Made by a program: the position numbers and the translations under genes
Shown: positions 18,924-28,380 of the stretch, in pieces
Numbering within the stretch: position 1 is the first letter of the stretch
How the letters are laid out: each line of letters starts with the position of its first letter
The notes under the pieces: model-generated
Told to the model about the DNA's origin: nothing
Seen by the model: the letters and a program-made list of their open reading frames with translations, nothing else
The model's database searches: none
NCBI RefSeq assembly: GCF_030644385.1
Contig: NZ_CP130060.1
Location: 930,001 to 994,000 of the forward strand
DNA from: Stomatobaculum sp. F0698
Lineage (GTDB): Bacteria > Bacillota > Clostridia > Lachnospirales > Lachnospiraceae
Reading direction: 5' to 3'
Length of the DNA stretch: 64,000 nt

Positions 18924-20212
18924 GCGAGAACTTTGAAGAGAGCCTCCATGATATTTACCGTGCGGCGGGACTGTCGGAGCGAATCATGAAGCTGGGACAA
19001 GAGGCAGAGGCGCAGTGCAAGTCGCGCTTTGCGGAAATCGATGCGATTGCCGAGTACAACCAAATGAAGGTACTCAATGCGCTGAGAAAGCATCGCATCG
19101 GTGAAGCACATCTTTCGCCGAGCACCGGTTACGGCTATAACGACCTCGGCCGTGATGCGTTGGAGGCAGTTTACGCCTCTGTTTTCGGCACCGAGGATGC
19201 ACTGGTTCGCGCGCAGCTTGTGAGCGGCACCCATGCGCTTACGGTTGCGCTCTTCGGAAACCTGCGCCCGGGCGATGAGATTTTCTCTCCGGTCGGCAAG
19301 CCCTATGACACCCTGGACCAGGTGATCGGGATACGGCCGCAGTGCGGAAGCCTCAGGGAGTACGGGGTCAGCTATCGCCAGGCGGATTTAAAAGAAGACG
19401 GCAGCTTTGACTTTGAAGCGATTCGCGAAGGCATCAACGAGAAAACGCGCCTAATCGAAATTCAGCGCTCCAAGGGTTATTCCGCGCGGAAAACACTCTC
19501 GGTCGAGGAGATTGCGGAGCTGATTCGCTTTGTCAAATCCGTGAAACCGGATGTCATCTGCATGGTGGACAATTGCTACGGCGAATTCGTGGAGCGCCAT
19601 GAGCCGAGCGAATACGGCGCAGACCTGATGGTTGGCTCCCTCATCAAGAACCCGGGAGGCGGTCTTGCACCGATCGGCGGTTACATTGCCGGAAAACGTG
19701 AGTACATCGAGAACGCGGCCTATCGCCTCACGGCGCCGGGCCTCGGAAAAGAACTCGGCGCTTCGCTCGGTGTCACGCGCCAGTTTTTCCAGGGACTCTT
19801 CCTCGCGCCTACCGTCACGGCCTCCGCGGAGAAGGGGGCAATTTTTGCGGCGCAGCTCTATCAGAATCTCGGCTTTGCGGTGAAGCCGCGGGCGGAAGAG
19901 CTCCGTCATGATATTATTCAGTCTGTCGACTTACAGTCTCCGGAGGCGCTCTCTGCTTTCTGCATCGGCATCCAAGCTGCCTCCCCGGTGGACAGCTTTG
20001 TGACACCGGAGGCCTGGGATATGCCGGGCTATGAGGAGCCTGTTATCATGGCGGCCGGCACCTTTGTCTCCGGCGCTTCGATTGAGCTCTCGGCCGACGG
20101 TCCCATGCGTCCGCCTTACACCGCCTTTTTCCAGGGCGGACTCACCTATGCCCACGCAAAAATCGGCGTGCTCATGTCCCTTCAGAAGCTTGCGGACGCC
20201 GGGCTCGTTTAA
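18920..20212 (+). CDS. Methionine gamma-lyase / aluminium-resistance family PLP enzyme
   Basis: This 430-residue fold-type I PLP-dependent protein is of the COG4100 family, often annotated as aluminium resistance protein or methionine gamma-lyase family. The PLP lysine is probably K243 in SLIKNPGGG, preceded by the cofactor aspartate in VCMVDNCYGEF-like sequence (MVDNCYGEF). The substrate is not established for most members; a carbon-sulfur lyase role is inferred from relatives. It overlaps miaA by 4 nt and commonly follows it in Clostridia. Confidence 0.9.
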   Translation: MSENFEESLHDIYRAAGLSERIMKLGQEAEAQCKSRFAEIDAIAEYNQMKVLNALRKHRIGEAHLSPSTGYGYNDLGRDALEAVYASVFGTEDALVRAQLVSGTHALTVALFGNLRPGDEIFSPVGKPYDTLDQVIGIRPQCGSLREYGVSYRQADLKEDGSFDFEAIREGINEKTRLIEIQRSKGYSARKTLSVEEIAELIRFVKSVKPDVICMVDNCYGEFVERHEPSEYGADLMVGSLIKNPGGGLAPIGGYIAGKREYIENAAYRLTAPGLGKELGASLGVTRQFFQGLFLAPTVTASAEKGAIFAAQLYQNLGFAVKPRAEELRHDIIQSVDLQSPEALSAFCIGIQAASPVDSFVTPEAWDMPGYEEPVIMAAGTFVSGASIELSADGPMRPPYTAFFQGGLTYAHAKIGVLMSLQKLADAGLV

Positions 20213-20216
20213 ACTG

Positions 20217-20225
20217 TGCTATAAT
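20217..20225 (+). promoter_or_regulatory. Extended -10 promoter of the radC-mreCD-pbp2 operon
   Basis: A perfect extended -10 motif TGCTATAAT (TGnTATAAT) begins 5 nt after the previous stop codon and 56 nt before the radC ATG. No convincing -35 hexamer is present, which fits extended -10 promoters. Confidence 0.65.
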
Positions 20226-20272
20226 AAAAACGTATTTCCTCACTGTGCCTGGAGAGCTTGGGAGGAAGACGA

Positions 20273-20965
20273 ATGATAAAGTTGAGAGATGTACGGCCGG
20301 AAGAAAGACCTGCGGAAAAGGCAAGACGCCTCGGCATTGCAAGCCTGAGCGACCGCGAATTGCTCTCCCTTCTCTTGCGGAGCGGCTGCCGAGGGCAGGA
20401 TGTCACGGCACTCTCTGCGCTGGTTCTCGAGATGGAACCGCGGCGGGAAGGCCTGCTCGGACTCTTGCACAACAGCATGCAGGACTACATGCGCCTTCGC
20501 GGCGTCGGAGAGGCAAAGGCCTTGCAGCTTGTTGCCATCGGAGAACTATCGAAGCGCATATGGCGGCGCGAGGCCGCAAAGAATCTGACGACAGCCTTTT
20601 CGGATCCCGGGCTTTGCGCGCGCTATTATATGGAGGCCCTGCGCCACCTCGAGCAGGAAGAGCTGCATGCGGCCTTTCTCGACACCAAACTGCGCTTTAT
20701 CAGCGATCAGCTCCTGAGCCGCGGCTCGGTGGATGCCTCCGTCGTCTCTGTGCGGGAGCTCATGATTGCCGCGCTCCGTGCACGGGCCGTGCGTATGATA
20801 CTCGTGCACAATCACCCGAGCGGAGATCCGCGTCCCAGCGCGGACGATCAACGCGTGACCGCAGAAGTGCAGGCGGCCGCGAAGCTCATCGGCATTCCGC
20901 TGGAAGATCACATTGTCATCGGAGATAATGCCTACTACAGTTTTAAGGAGTGGGGTCTATTGTGA
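20273..20965 (+). CDS. radC: RadC-family (JAB/MPN) protein
   Basis: This 230-residue protein has an N-terminal helix-hairpin-helix region (MRLRGVGEAKALQL) and a C-terminal JAB1/MPN metalloprotease-like domain with the motif HNHPSGDPRPSADD. Despite the name, a DNA-repair role is doubtful and its function is unknown. The ATG at 20,273 follows GGAGGAAGAC with good spacing; a TTG 15 nt upstream would overlap that site. In Clostridia radC usually precedes mreB, but here it runs directly into mreC with a 4-nt overlap. Confidence 0.92.
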   Translation: MIKLRDVRPEERPAEKARRLGIASLSDRELLSLLLRSGCRGQDVTALSALVLEMEPRREGLLGLLHNSMQDYMRLRGVGEAKALQLVAIGELSKRIWRREAAKNLTTAFSDPGLCARYYMEALRHLEQEELHAAFLDTKLRFISDQLLSRGSVDASVVSVRELMIAALRARAVRMILVHNHPSGDPRPSADDQRVTAEVQAAAKLIGIPLEDHIVIGDNAYYSFKEWGLL

Positions 20966-22236
20966 AAATATCGAATAACCGTTTGGTTCTCATTGTTCTC
21001 AGCGTATCCTGCGTCGGAATGATAGGACTGACGACAATTAAAAACGAACAGCTTCGCCCCATCCGGACTGCGGTGGGTTATTTTCTGTTGCCGGTCCAGA
21101 CCGGTGTGAATCGGGTGGGCAGTGCGGTTTACAGCAATTTCAAGAATCAGGAGAAAATGCGAACCGCCCTCGCGGACAATGAATCTCTGCGCGAACAAGT
21201 TGCCACACTCACCATGGAAAACACGCGTCTGCAGAGCGACAGCTACGAACTGAGTCGTCTTCGCAAACTCTATGAGTTGAATCAGACCTACGGACAGTAT
21301 CGTATGACGGGAGCCAGGGTCATCGCGAAGGATACCGGAAACTGGTTTCACGTGTTCCGCATTGACAAGGGGGCGCGCGACGGCATCAAGCCGGATATGA
21401 ACGTAGTCGGTGACGGCGGCCTCATCGGCATCGTGACCGATGTCGGCGATAACTATGCGACGGTTCGTTCGATCATCGATGATGTGAGCCGCGTGAGTGC
21501 CATGGCGATTCAGTCGAACGATACCTGTATTGTCTCCGGCAATCTGCAGCTCTATGCCAACGGCAAGTTAAAAATCAGCGATATCACCGACACGGCGGAT
21601 ATCAAAGACGGCGATGCCATTGTGACGAGCACGGTGAGTTCCAAGTTTTTGCCGGGTATTTTGATCGGCTATGCCGGGGATCTGAAGACCGACCCGGACA
21701 GACTCACGCGGAGCGGAACCTTGGTCCCGGTGGCTGATTTTGAGACCATACAGGAAGTTCTGGTTATATTGGACCTTAAGTCGGAGATGCGGGAGGACGG
21801 CAGCTTTGAGACGCCGCGGACATCGCTGCCGGATCCGGAAAGTCTGACCGCTGCCGAAACCTCTGCCGCGGAAGAAAGCAGCGCAGCTTCGGAGACGATG
21901 CCGGGGGAAGAGAGCGGTGCCGCTGCTGAGACTGCCGCAAGCGAGACGACGGCCGAAGCCACAACGGCTGCGAGTACCACCGTCGCGAGTACCACAGCTG
22001 CGAGAACGACGGCCGCTTCTACGACCGCTGCAAGTACCACGCGTGCGACCGAGCCCCGCCGTGAGACGACGGAAGCACGACGAGAGACGAGACGGCGAGA
22101 AACTTCTGCTTCCACGGAAAGAAGACAGCAAGAGACAGAGAGAACACGTACCGAGACAACGGCAGCACAGCCCCAGGAGAGTGCGGCGGCCACCGAACCC
22201 GTGCAGACAGTCGAAAGTTTGCCGAGTAACCCTTGA
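20962..22236 (+). CDS. mreC: Rod-shape-determining protein MreC with long Ser/Thr/Ala tail
   Basis: This 424-residue protein has one N-terminal transmembrane helix, a coiled coil (about residues 65-105) and the MreC beta-barrel domain (about 110-280). The last 140 or so residues are an Ala/Thr/Glu/Ser-rich, then Arg-rich, low-complexity tail not seen in typical MreC proteins of 270-300 residues. MreC links the cytoplasmic shape machinery to PBP2 and RodA outside the membrane. The GTG at 20,962 is preferred (AAGGAG 11 nt upstream, GTGA overlap with radC). Confidence 0.92.
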   Translation: MKISNNRLVLIVLSVSCVGMIGLTTIKNEQLRPIRTAVGYFLLPVQTGVNRVGSAVYSNFKNQEKMRTALADNESLREQVATLTMENTRLQSDSYELSRLRKLYELNQTYGQYRMTGARVIAKDTGNWFHVFRIDKGARDGIKPDMNVVGDGGLIGIVTDVGDNYATVRSIIDDVSRVSAMAIQSNDTCIVSGNLQLYANGKLKISDITDTADIKDGDAIVTSTVSSKFLPGILIGYAGDLKTDPDRLTRSGTLVPVADFETIQEVLVILDLKSEMREDGSFETPRTSLPDPESLTAAETSAAEESSAASETMPGEESGAAAETAASETTAEATTAASTTVASTTAARTTAASTTAASTTRATEPRRETTEARRETRRRETSASTERRQQETERTRTETTAAQPQESAAATEPVQTVESLPSNP

Positions 22237-22246
22237 GGAGGCCCTT

Positions 22247-22759
22247 ATGAAGCGTACCCTCTTAAATTTACTTGTGTTGGTTGCGGCCTTTGCGCTGCAG
22301 AGCTCCATCCTGCCTTTTATTCCCTTCCTCTCGGCGACGCCTAATTTGATTCTTATTTTCACCTTTGCCTACGCCTTTATTTACGGGCAGAGGGACGGCA
22401 TGCTCTACGGACTTGCGGCGGGATTGCTCATGGATTTGTTTCACTCGGGCGCCTTCGGCTTTTTCACGCTCTTTTTTGTGTGGATCGGCTTTTTAAACGG
22501 AGCCCTCTCGAAATACTACTATGAGAGCTACATCACGCTGCCGCTGTTACTCTGCACCATCAACGAGTTTCTCTATAACTTCTACATCTACGTGTTCCGT
22601 TTTGTCATCCGGGGCAAATTCGATTTTCCGTTTTACTTCCGAAATATCGTATTTCCCGAGATTATCATTTCCCTGTTGTTTACGCTGGTCATCTACCGCT
22701 TCTTCCTATGGTACAACCGTAAGCTAGAGTTCCTGGATCAGAGGCGGGCGACTGTCTGA
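22247..22759 (+). CDS. mreD: Rod-shape-determining protein MreD
   Basis: This 170-residue, highly hydrophobic protein has five or so membrane helices and the family pattern FAYAFIYGQRDGMLYGLAAG. MreD is an integral membrane partner of MreC in the elongasome. The ATG at 22,247 follows GAGGAGG closely. It is 10 nt after mreC and 10 nt before the PBP2 gene, consistent with one operon. Confidence 0.92.
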   Translation: MKRTLLNLLVLVAAFALQSSILPFIPFLSATPNLILIFTFAYAFIYGQRDGMLYGLAAGLLMDLFHSGAFGFFTLFFVWIGFLNGALSKYYYESYITLPLLLCTINEFLYNFYIYVFRFVIRGKFDFPFYFRNIVFPEIIISLLFTLVIYRFFLWYNRKLEFLDQRRATV

Positions 22760-22769
22760 GGAGAAATCA

Positions 22770-25661
22770 GTGCTGAGAGATTTTCTGGAATTACTGCGCG
22801 AACGCTTTGCAGAACTGCGCAGAGAGGTAAAAACGTCGCGACTCTTTATATTGGGCCTCGGCTATATGGGGCTGCTCGCAGTCATGGTCTTTCGCCTGTA
22901 TCAGCTGCAGATAATCAACGGAGAGTCTTACCAGAAGAACTATCTGCAAAAGACCGAGAAGACGGTGTCCATTCCCGCGACACGCGGCAATATCTTTGAT
23001 ACAAACGGAAAGCTGCTGGCGTATAACCGTCTCTCCTATAATGTGACCATCAAGGACAGCGGCGAATACAGGAAGCCCGCGCAGCGTAATCTCATGTATT
23101 ATCGTCTGATCCGGATTTTGAATGCGCACGGGGAGACCGTGACCGGACGATTGGAAATCGGTCTGAACGACAACGGCGCGTTTTACTTCACGAGCCCCAA
23201 TGAAGAGGCAAGAAAGCGTTTTCTCCGCGACTTTTACGGCTTGAAGCGAGTTACGGAATTGACCGGTGCTTCCGGAAAATACCCCTCGGAAATTACGGCC
23301 GAAGAGTTGCTGAACAAGCGTTTTCAAAGCTATAAGTTAAATGAGCTGAAGGATGAAGAAGGTAATCCGCTGAGTCTCAGCAATTTGGAGAAGCTGGAAC
23401 TTGTGAATATCCGCTATACCATGGGGCTCACAGCGTATCGAAGCTACGAGAGCACCGTTGTTGTGACACACGTGAAGGATGAGACCCGAGTCGACATTCT
23501 CGAGAATCAGGCAAAGTTGCTCGGTGTCAACTGTGAGCAGACCACGGAGCGTGTCTATAACGATGCGGTTCCGTTCTCATCGCTGATCGGATATGTCGGT
23601 AAAGTGCCGGATGAGCAGTTAAAAGAGTTGCGCGAAAAGAATCCGGACTACAGTCTCAGCGATACCATAGGACGCACCGGCATAGAAGAGTACATGGAGC
23701 AGGATCTGCACGGCAAAAAGGGATCCCGTACCATGTATGTCGATAACGTCGGCCACGTGATGGAAGTGGAGAGTGAGACCGAACCGGTCGCGGGTAACGA
23801 TGTGTACCTCTCAATCGACCGTGACCTACAGGTCGGTATCTATCATCAGCTCGAGCAGCATCTCGCGGGTATACTCGCCGCAAAGCTGGTGAATGAGGAC
23901 AATCCGAACAACGATACCACGGACTCAACGGCACGCCTCATTCCGATTAAGGATGCTTACTACCAGCTGATCGGAAACAATGTACTCTCTCTGGATCACA
24001 TCAAGGGCGAGTCTGCGAGTGAGACCGAGCGTTTTATCGCGGAGCGTCTTCGCAGCTACGGGGAGAGTTCTTTGGCCGCGATGCGATCCCAACTCATGGA
24101 TTCCGCCCCGCTCAATATGGCGGAACTTCCGAACGATCAGCGCGCATTTCTCTATTTCCTCTATACCTATCTCGCTTCTTCGGAGAGCGGTATTGTTGAG
24201 AAAGATCAGATTGATAGCAGCAAAGATTACTATGCCCGTTGGAAGGCAGACTCCATTTCGCTGCGTGAATTCCTGCAGGACGGTATTAAAGACGGTTGGA
24301 TCAATACCACCGCAGTGAAGGGAGTCAAAAAATACGCGGGAGCGGAAGAAGTCTATCAGGCTTTGATCGATTCTTCGCTGGAAGAACTGAAGAGTAATTC
24401 CGACTTTGAAAAGCTGCTCTGCCAATACATGATACGAAATAATTTGGTCGGCGGAAGAGAACTTTGTCTCGCGCTCTTCGATCAAGGCGTGCTGGAGCCG
24501 GATCCCGCCGCACAGGCTGCCCTTGCTTCAAACGGTCCCGCCTACGCTTACAGCTATTTTGTACAGCTCGTGTCGGATTTGAAAATCACACCGGCACAGC
24601 TTGCGCTGGATCCCTGTACCGCGGGCTGTGTCGTGACCGATGTCACAACCGGAAAGGTAAAAGCGCTGGTATCCTATCCGGGTTACGACAACAATCGTCT
24701 GACCAACACGATGGACGCACGTTACTACACGCGCCTCGTACAAGACGAATCTCTTCCGCTTTACAACAACGCGACGCAGGCGAGAAAAGCGCCGGGTTCT
24801 GCCTTTAAGCCCATCACTGCGATTGCGGCACTTGAGGAAAATGTATTCGGTCTCACCGATACCATTAATGGTACCGGTATTTACGATGAGATTACGCCGC
24901 CGCTTCGCTGTTGGATCTATCCGGGACGTCACGGACTCCAGAACATGGAGTCCGGTATCCGAAATTCCTGTAACGTTTTCTTTGCGGATCTCGGTCATCG
25001 TCTCGCGACGAATGCGCAGGGCGAGTATGACCCGGGGCTTGGCATGGAGCGCCTCAGCAAGTATGCGATCATGTTTGGTTTGGACCAGAAGTCCGGTGTT
25101 GAAATTATCGAGAACGATCCCATGATTTCGAATCAGAGTCCGGAGCAGTCGGCCATCGGACAGGGTACGAACTCCTTTGCCAACGTACAACTTTCTCGCT
25201 ATGTGACGGCGCTCGCCAACCGCGGCACGGTCTTTAATCTTTCGGTCTTGGATCGTGTGACGGACTGGCAGGGAGAGGCCATCCGGAGTTACGAACCCAA
25301 TGTCATTAAGACCATGGACGTAAAAGCGGAGAACTGGGACGTCGTACAGCGCGGTATGCGCGGGGTGGTCGAGTCCGGTTCGGCAAGCCGTATTTTTAAG
25401 GGCTTAGAAGTCAACATCGCCGGAAAAACCGGTACGGCACAGGAGTCGAAAACGCGAGCAAACCACGCGTTCTTCATTTCGTTCGGTCCTTATGAGAACC
25501 CGAGCCTTGCGGTTACGGTGAACATCCCCTACGGTTATACCTCGGCAAACGCGGCTTCCGTGGCTAAGGATGTTTATCGGCTCTGCTTCGGCTATACGAA
25601 TGTGGATGAGGTTCTGAACGCAGGTGCGCAACGCGCAAGCGATGCACGGATTGAGGATTAA
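22770..25661 (+). CDS. mrdA: Penicillin-binding protein 2 (elongasome transpeptidase) with large insertion
   Basis: This 963-residue class B PBP has an N-terminal membrane helix and a dimerisation domain, then a transpeptidase domain with active-site S677-x-x-K (GSAFK), S733-C-N and K886-T-G. It cross-links peptidoglycan during elongation with RodA. Between the segment DRDLQVGIYHQLEQ (near residue 352) and the domain core (from residue 618) lies a helical insertion of roughly 235 residues, which explains the length well above the usual 600-700. The GTG start at 22,770 has GAGGAG upstream. Confidence 0.94.
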   Translation: MLRDFLELLRERFAELRREVKTSRLFILGLGYMGLLAVMVFRLYQLQIINGESYQKNYLQKTEKTVSIPATRGNIFDTNGKLLAYNRLSYNVTIKDSGEYRKPAQRNLMYYRLIRILNAHGETVTGRLEIGLNDNGAFYFTSPNEEARKRFLRDFYGLKRVTELTGASGKYPSEITAEELLNKRFQSYKLNELKDEEGNPLSLSNLEKLELVNIRYTMGLTAYRSYESTVVVTHVKDETRVDILENQAKLLGVNCEQTTERVYNDAVPFSSLIGYVGKVPDEQLKELREKNPDYSLSDTIGRTGIEEYMEQDLHGKKGSRTMYVDNVGHVMEVESETEPVAGNDVYLSIDRDLQVGIYHQLEQHLAGILAAKLVNEDNPNNDTTDSTARLIPIKDAYYQLIGNNVLSLDHIKGESASETERFIAERLRSYGESSLAAMRSQLMDSAPLNMAELPNDQRAFLYFLYTYLASSESGIVEKDQIDSSKDYYARWKADSISLREFLQDGIKDGWINTTAVKGVKKYAGAEEVYQALIDSSLEELKSNSDFEKLLCQYMIRNNLVGGRELCLALFDQGVLEPDPAAQAALASNGPAYAYSYFVQLVSDLKITPAQLALDPCTAGCVVTDVTTGKVKALVSYPGYDNNRLTNTMDARYYTRLVQDESLPLYNNATQARKAPGSAFKPITAIAALEENVFGLTDTINGTGIYDEITPPLRCWIYPGRHGLQNMESGIRNSCNVFFADLGHRLATNAQGEYDPGLGMERLSKYAIMFGLDQKSGVEIIENDPMISNQSPEQSAIGQGTNSFANVQLSRYVTALANRGTVFNLSVLDRVTDWQGEAIRSYEPNVIKTMDVKAENWDVVQRGMRGVVESGSASRIFKGLEVNIAGKTGTAQESKTRANHAFFISFGPYENPSLAVTVNIPYGYTSANAASVAKDVYRLCFGYTNVDEVLNAGAQRASDARIED

Positions 25662-25746
25662 AAAACTTGAAGATTTTTGACAATTTAGCTAAAAATACTG
25701 GAAATATTACCGGTTTTCCGTTAGAATTTGAGGAGGCGTGCGCGGA

Positions 25747-26916
25747 ATGGATGTAAAACATTTTTTGAGAGCGTTTTCATTCCGCTTGCTCTTTGCGGTC
25801 TGCGCGCTGAATGTCATAGGTATTTTGGCAATCAACAGCGCAACGAATCAGAGCATGGCCTATGTCGGGCGTCAGGCGACCGGCATGGCACTCGGCATAG
25901 CGGTCATCGCACTGATATGCTTTGTGCCCTATCAAAAATTGCTGCGCTATGCGGTGCTGGTATTTGCGATATGTGCAATTCTGCTGCTCATGGTGCGCTT
26001 TTTCGGAAGAAGCGTCAACGGCGCGAAGCGCTGGGTCGTACTGCCGGGAGTCGGACAGGTGCAACCTTCCGAGTTTGCCAAAATCGGTGTTGTGATGTTT
26101 TTTGCCTGGCTGCTCGGAAAGAACCGTGAGAGCGTCAACGAACCTCGTTTTTTGCTACTGTTTGCGGCGTTCGCGATGATTCCGATCGGTCTCATCAGTT
26201 CGGAGCCGGATCTCTCGACGACCATCGTCGTGACGGTCAGCATACTTGCCATGCTGTTTGCGGCAGAGCTCAGCTATCGCTGGATCGGGCTTTCCATGTT
26301 GGTTGCGGTTCCCTTCGGTCTGAGTACTTTGTTTCTCTTGCAAAGAGGTATGGTGCCGTTCCTAAAGGATTATCAGGTGCGGCGTATTTTGGCCTTTCTT
26401 TACCCGGCTAAGTATGCGGATGCAAACTGGCAGCAGGACAACTCCATTATGGCTATCGGCTCGGGACAGCTCTTCGGCAAGGGCCTTAACAATAACACCT
26501 TGGCTTCCGTTAAAAGCGGAAACTTCCTCTCGGAGGAACAGACAGACTTTATTTTTGCTGTCATCGGGGAGGAAATGGGCTTTGTCGGTTGCCTTCTGGT
26601 GCTGTTGCTCTATGCGATTTTGGTTTACGAGTGTTTTTATCTCGCGGGAAAGGCGCGTGACATGGAGGGGCGTATTATTTGCACCGGAGTCGGTGCGCTG
26701 ATTGCGTTCCAAGGCTTCAGCAACATTGCGGTGGCGACCGGTATTTTCCCAAACACAGGTCTTACGCTTCCGTTTATCAGTTACGGAGTCAGCTCACTGC
26801 TCGCCTTTTACGTGCAAATTGGCTTGGTAATCAATGTCGGACTGCAACGGCGGGATATCGTACACGAAGATGACATGCCGCGCGGCAGAGTCGGCTTTGG
26901 GGGAAGATACCGCTGA
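25747..26916 (+). CDS. rodA: SEDS peptidoglycan polymerase RodA
   Basis: This 389-residue protein of the FtsW/RodA/SpoVE family has about ten membrane helices. The motif GAKRWVVLPGVGQVQPSEFAK and the C-terminal NTGLTLPFISYGVSSLL are family hallmarks. SEDS proteins polymerise lipid II into glycan strands. Placement after PBP2 marks it as RodA rather than FtsW. The ATG at 25,747 follows AGGAGG by 10 nt; a GTG at 25,738 is too close to that site. The 85-nt AT-rich gap before it contains TTGACA (25,677-25,682) but no well-spaced -10. Confidence 0.92.
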   Translation: MDVKHFLRAFSFRLLFAVCALNVIGILAINSATNQSMAYVGRQATGMALGIAVIALICFVPYQKLLRYAVLVFAICAILLLMVRFFGRSVNGAKRWVVLPGVGQVQPSEFAKIGVVMFFAWLLGKNRESVNEPRFLLLFAAFAMIPIGLISSEPDLSTTIVVTVSILAMLFAAELSYRWIGLSMLVAVPFGLSTLFLLQRGMVPFLKDYQVRRILAFLYPAKYADANWQQDNSIMAIGSGQLFGKGLNNNTLASVKSGNFLSEEQTDFIFAVIGEEMGFVGCLLVLLLYAILVYECFYLAGKARDMEGRIICTGVGALIAFQGFSNIAVATGIFPNTGLTLPFISYGVSSLLAFYVQIGLVINVGLQRRDIVHEDDMPRGRVGFGGRYR

Positions 26917-26951
26917 GCAATCTTTCAAAGAAAGAATGAGGAAATGGCAGT

Positions 26952-27350
26952 ATGAATATCGGATTGATTGCACATGATGCAAAAAAGAAGTTGATGCAGA
27001 ACTTTTGTGTCGCTTATCGCGGAATACTTGCGAAGCATACGCTGTTCGCAACCGGAACCACGGGACGTCTCGTGGAGGAGGTTACGAATTTAACGGTTCA
27101 CAAGTATCTTGCGGGACATCTGGGAGGCGAGCAGCAGCTCGGTGCCCAGATTGAAGACAATGATCTGGATCTCGTTATTTTTCTTCGTGATCCTTTGCAG
27201 CCGAAGCCGCACGAACCCAACGTCGGCAATGTGCTCAGACTTTGCGATATTCATAACATCCCGGTTGCCACCAATCTTGCAACCGCGGAACTGCTGATTA
27301 AATCCATGGAGCGTGGCGAGTTTGAATTCCGAAATTACTACAGGCGCTGA
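26952..27350 (+). CDS. mgsA: Methylglyoxal synthase
   Basis: This 132-residue enzyme converts dihydroxyacetone phosphate to methylglyoxal and phosphate, a bypass used under phosphate-limited glycolysis. The start IGLIAHDAKK, the phosphate-binding ATGTTGR and the catalytic-region motif LVIFLRDPL are intact. In many Clostridia mgsA closes the mre/min/rodA cluster, as here. It overlaps the following gene by 38 nt. Confidence 0.95.
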   Translation: MNIGLIAHDAKKKLMQNFCVAYRGILAKHTLFATGTTGRLVEEVTNLTVHKYLAGHLGGEQQLGAQIEDNDLDLVIFLRDPLQPKPHEPNVGNVLRLCDIHNIPVATNLATAELLIKSMERGEFEFRNYYRR

Positions 27351-28380
27351 GTACGGCGGAAGCCGGAGAAGGGCAAACAGAAGGCGAAAAAAGCGAGGAT
27401 TACCGCTCCTTCGCCTGTTCCTTCTGCTCTGTTTGATTTGCGGAGTTCTGGCCTATCGCGAGTTCGGGATGCGTTTTTCAAAGCGCTATGCGGCGGCGGA
27501 AGACGGCACGGCACTACTGAAGAGCACAAATCCGAGCTCGGTGCTAGTCCCCTTTGCCGCGGACTTGGCGGTACCCGAAGCGGAGAGCGGCAGCGAGTAT
27601 CTGACGGACGTGCGCGCCGAAGGAGTTCTTCTGATTGACGGGACCAACAAAAAAAGTCTGCTCTCACACAATGCCTACACACGAATGAATCCGGCATCGA
27701 CAACGAAAATCATGACCTGTTTGATTGCACTCGAAGATCCGGAGATTCATATGGACGATCTATGGACGGCCGGACCGGAAATTGTGGTCTCGGAACCCGG
27801 CGCAAGCATGGGCGGCTTTCAGCAGGGAGATCAGCTGACAGCGGAGCAGGTGCTCTATTGTCTCATGGTGCGATCCGGCGCGGATGCGGCGAATATGGTC
27901 GCAACACGCGTTGCGGGCAGCGAAGAGGCCTTTGTCGAGAGGATGAACCGGCGTGCGAAAGAACTCGGCGCAACCGGCACGCACTTCACAAATTCGCACG
28001 GTCTCACGGATCCCGATCACTACACAACGCCTTACGACCTCTATTTGATTCTGCACGAGGCCATGAAATACCCGGAATTTCGGAAACTCGCGAGCGAGAA
28101 ACTCTATGTCGCGGACTACGTGGATGCATCGGGACAAGCCGTGCAGAAAAAATGGTTCAGCACCAACTATTATCTTGTCGGCAAGGCAAAACTTCCGACG
28201 GGATTTTCGGTAGTCGCAGCCAAGACGGGAACTACCTTGGCGGCAGGTGCCTGCCTTGCGCAGCTCAGCGCCTCCGAGTCCGGAAGAGAGTATTATTCGA
28301 TTGTGCTCAAATCACCGAATCACGATACCTTATATCAAGACACCAGCCTGTTGCTCCAAAAAAGCGCACAAGTCCATTGA
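27313..28380 (+). CDS. D-alanyl-D-alanine carboxypeptidase (DacA/DacF family)
   Basis: This protein of about 355 residues has a basic N-terminus, one membrane-spanning or signal segment (LPLLRLFLLLCLICGVLAY) and a peptidase S11 domain. The catalytic S129-T-T-K132 and the AAKTGTT box are clear, while the middle motif reads S188-G-A rather than the classical SxN. It trims the terminal D-Ala of pentapeptide stems outside the membrane. The start is uncertain: GTG 27,313, or TTG 27,322, which has better spacing from GGAG. Both lie inside mgsA. Confidence 0.9.
   Translation: MASLNSEITTGAEYGGSRRRANRRRKKRGLPLLRLFLLLCLICGVLAYREFGMRFSKRYAAAEDGTALLKSTNPSSVLVPFAADLAVPEAESGSEYLTDVRAEGVLLIDGTNKKSLLSHNAYTRMNPASTTKIMTCLIALEDPEIHMDDLWTAGPEIVVSEPGASMGGFQQGDQLTAEQVLYCLMVRSGADAANMVATRVAGSEEAFVERMNRRAKELGATGTHFTNSHGLTDPDHYTTPYDLYLILHEAMKYPEFRKLASEKLYVADYVDASGQAVQKKWFSTNYYLVGKAKLPTGFSVVAAKTGTTLAAGACLAQLSASESGREYYSIVLKSPNHDTLYQDTSLLLQKSAQVH

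Noticed and set aside
25662..25746. Promoter for rodA based on TTGACA at 25,677-25,682.
   Set aside because: No acceptable -10 occurs at 16-18 nt spacing, so it was not listed as a promoter.
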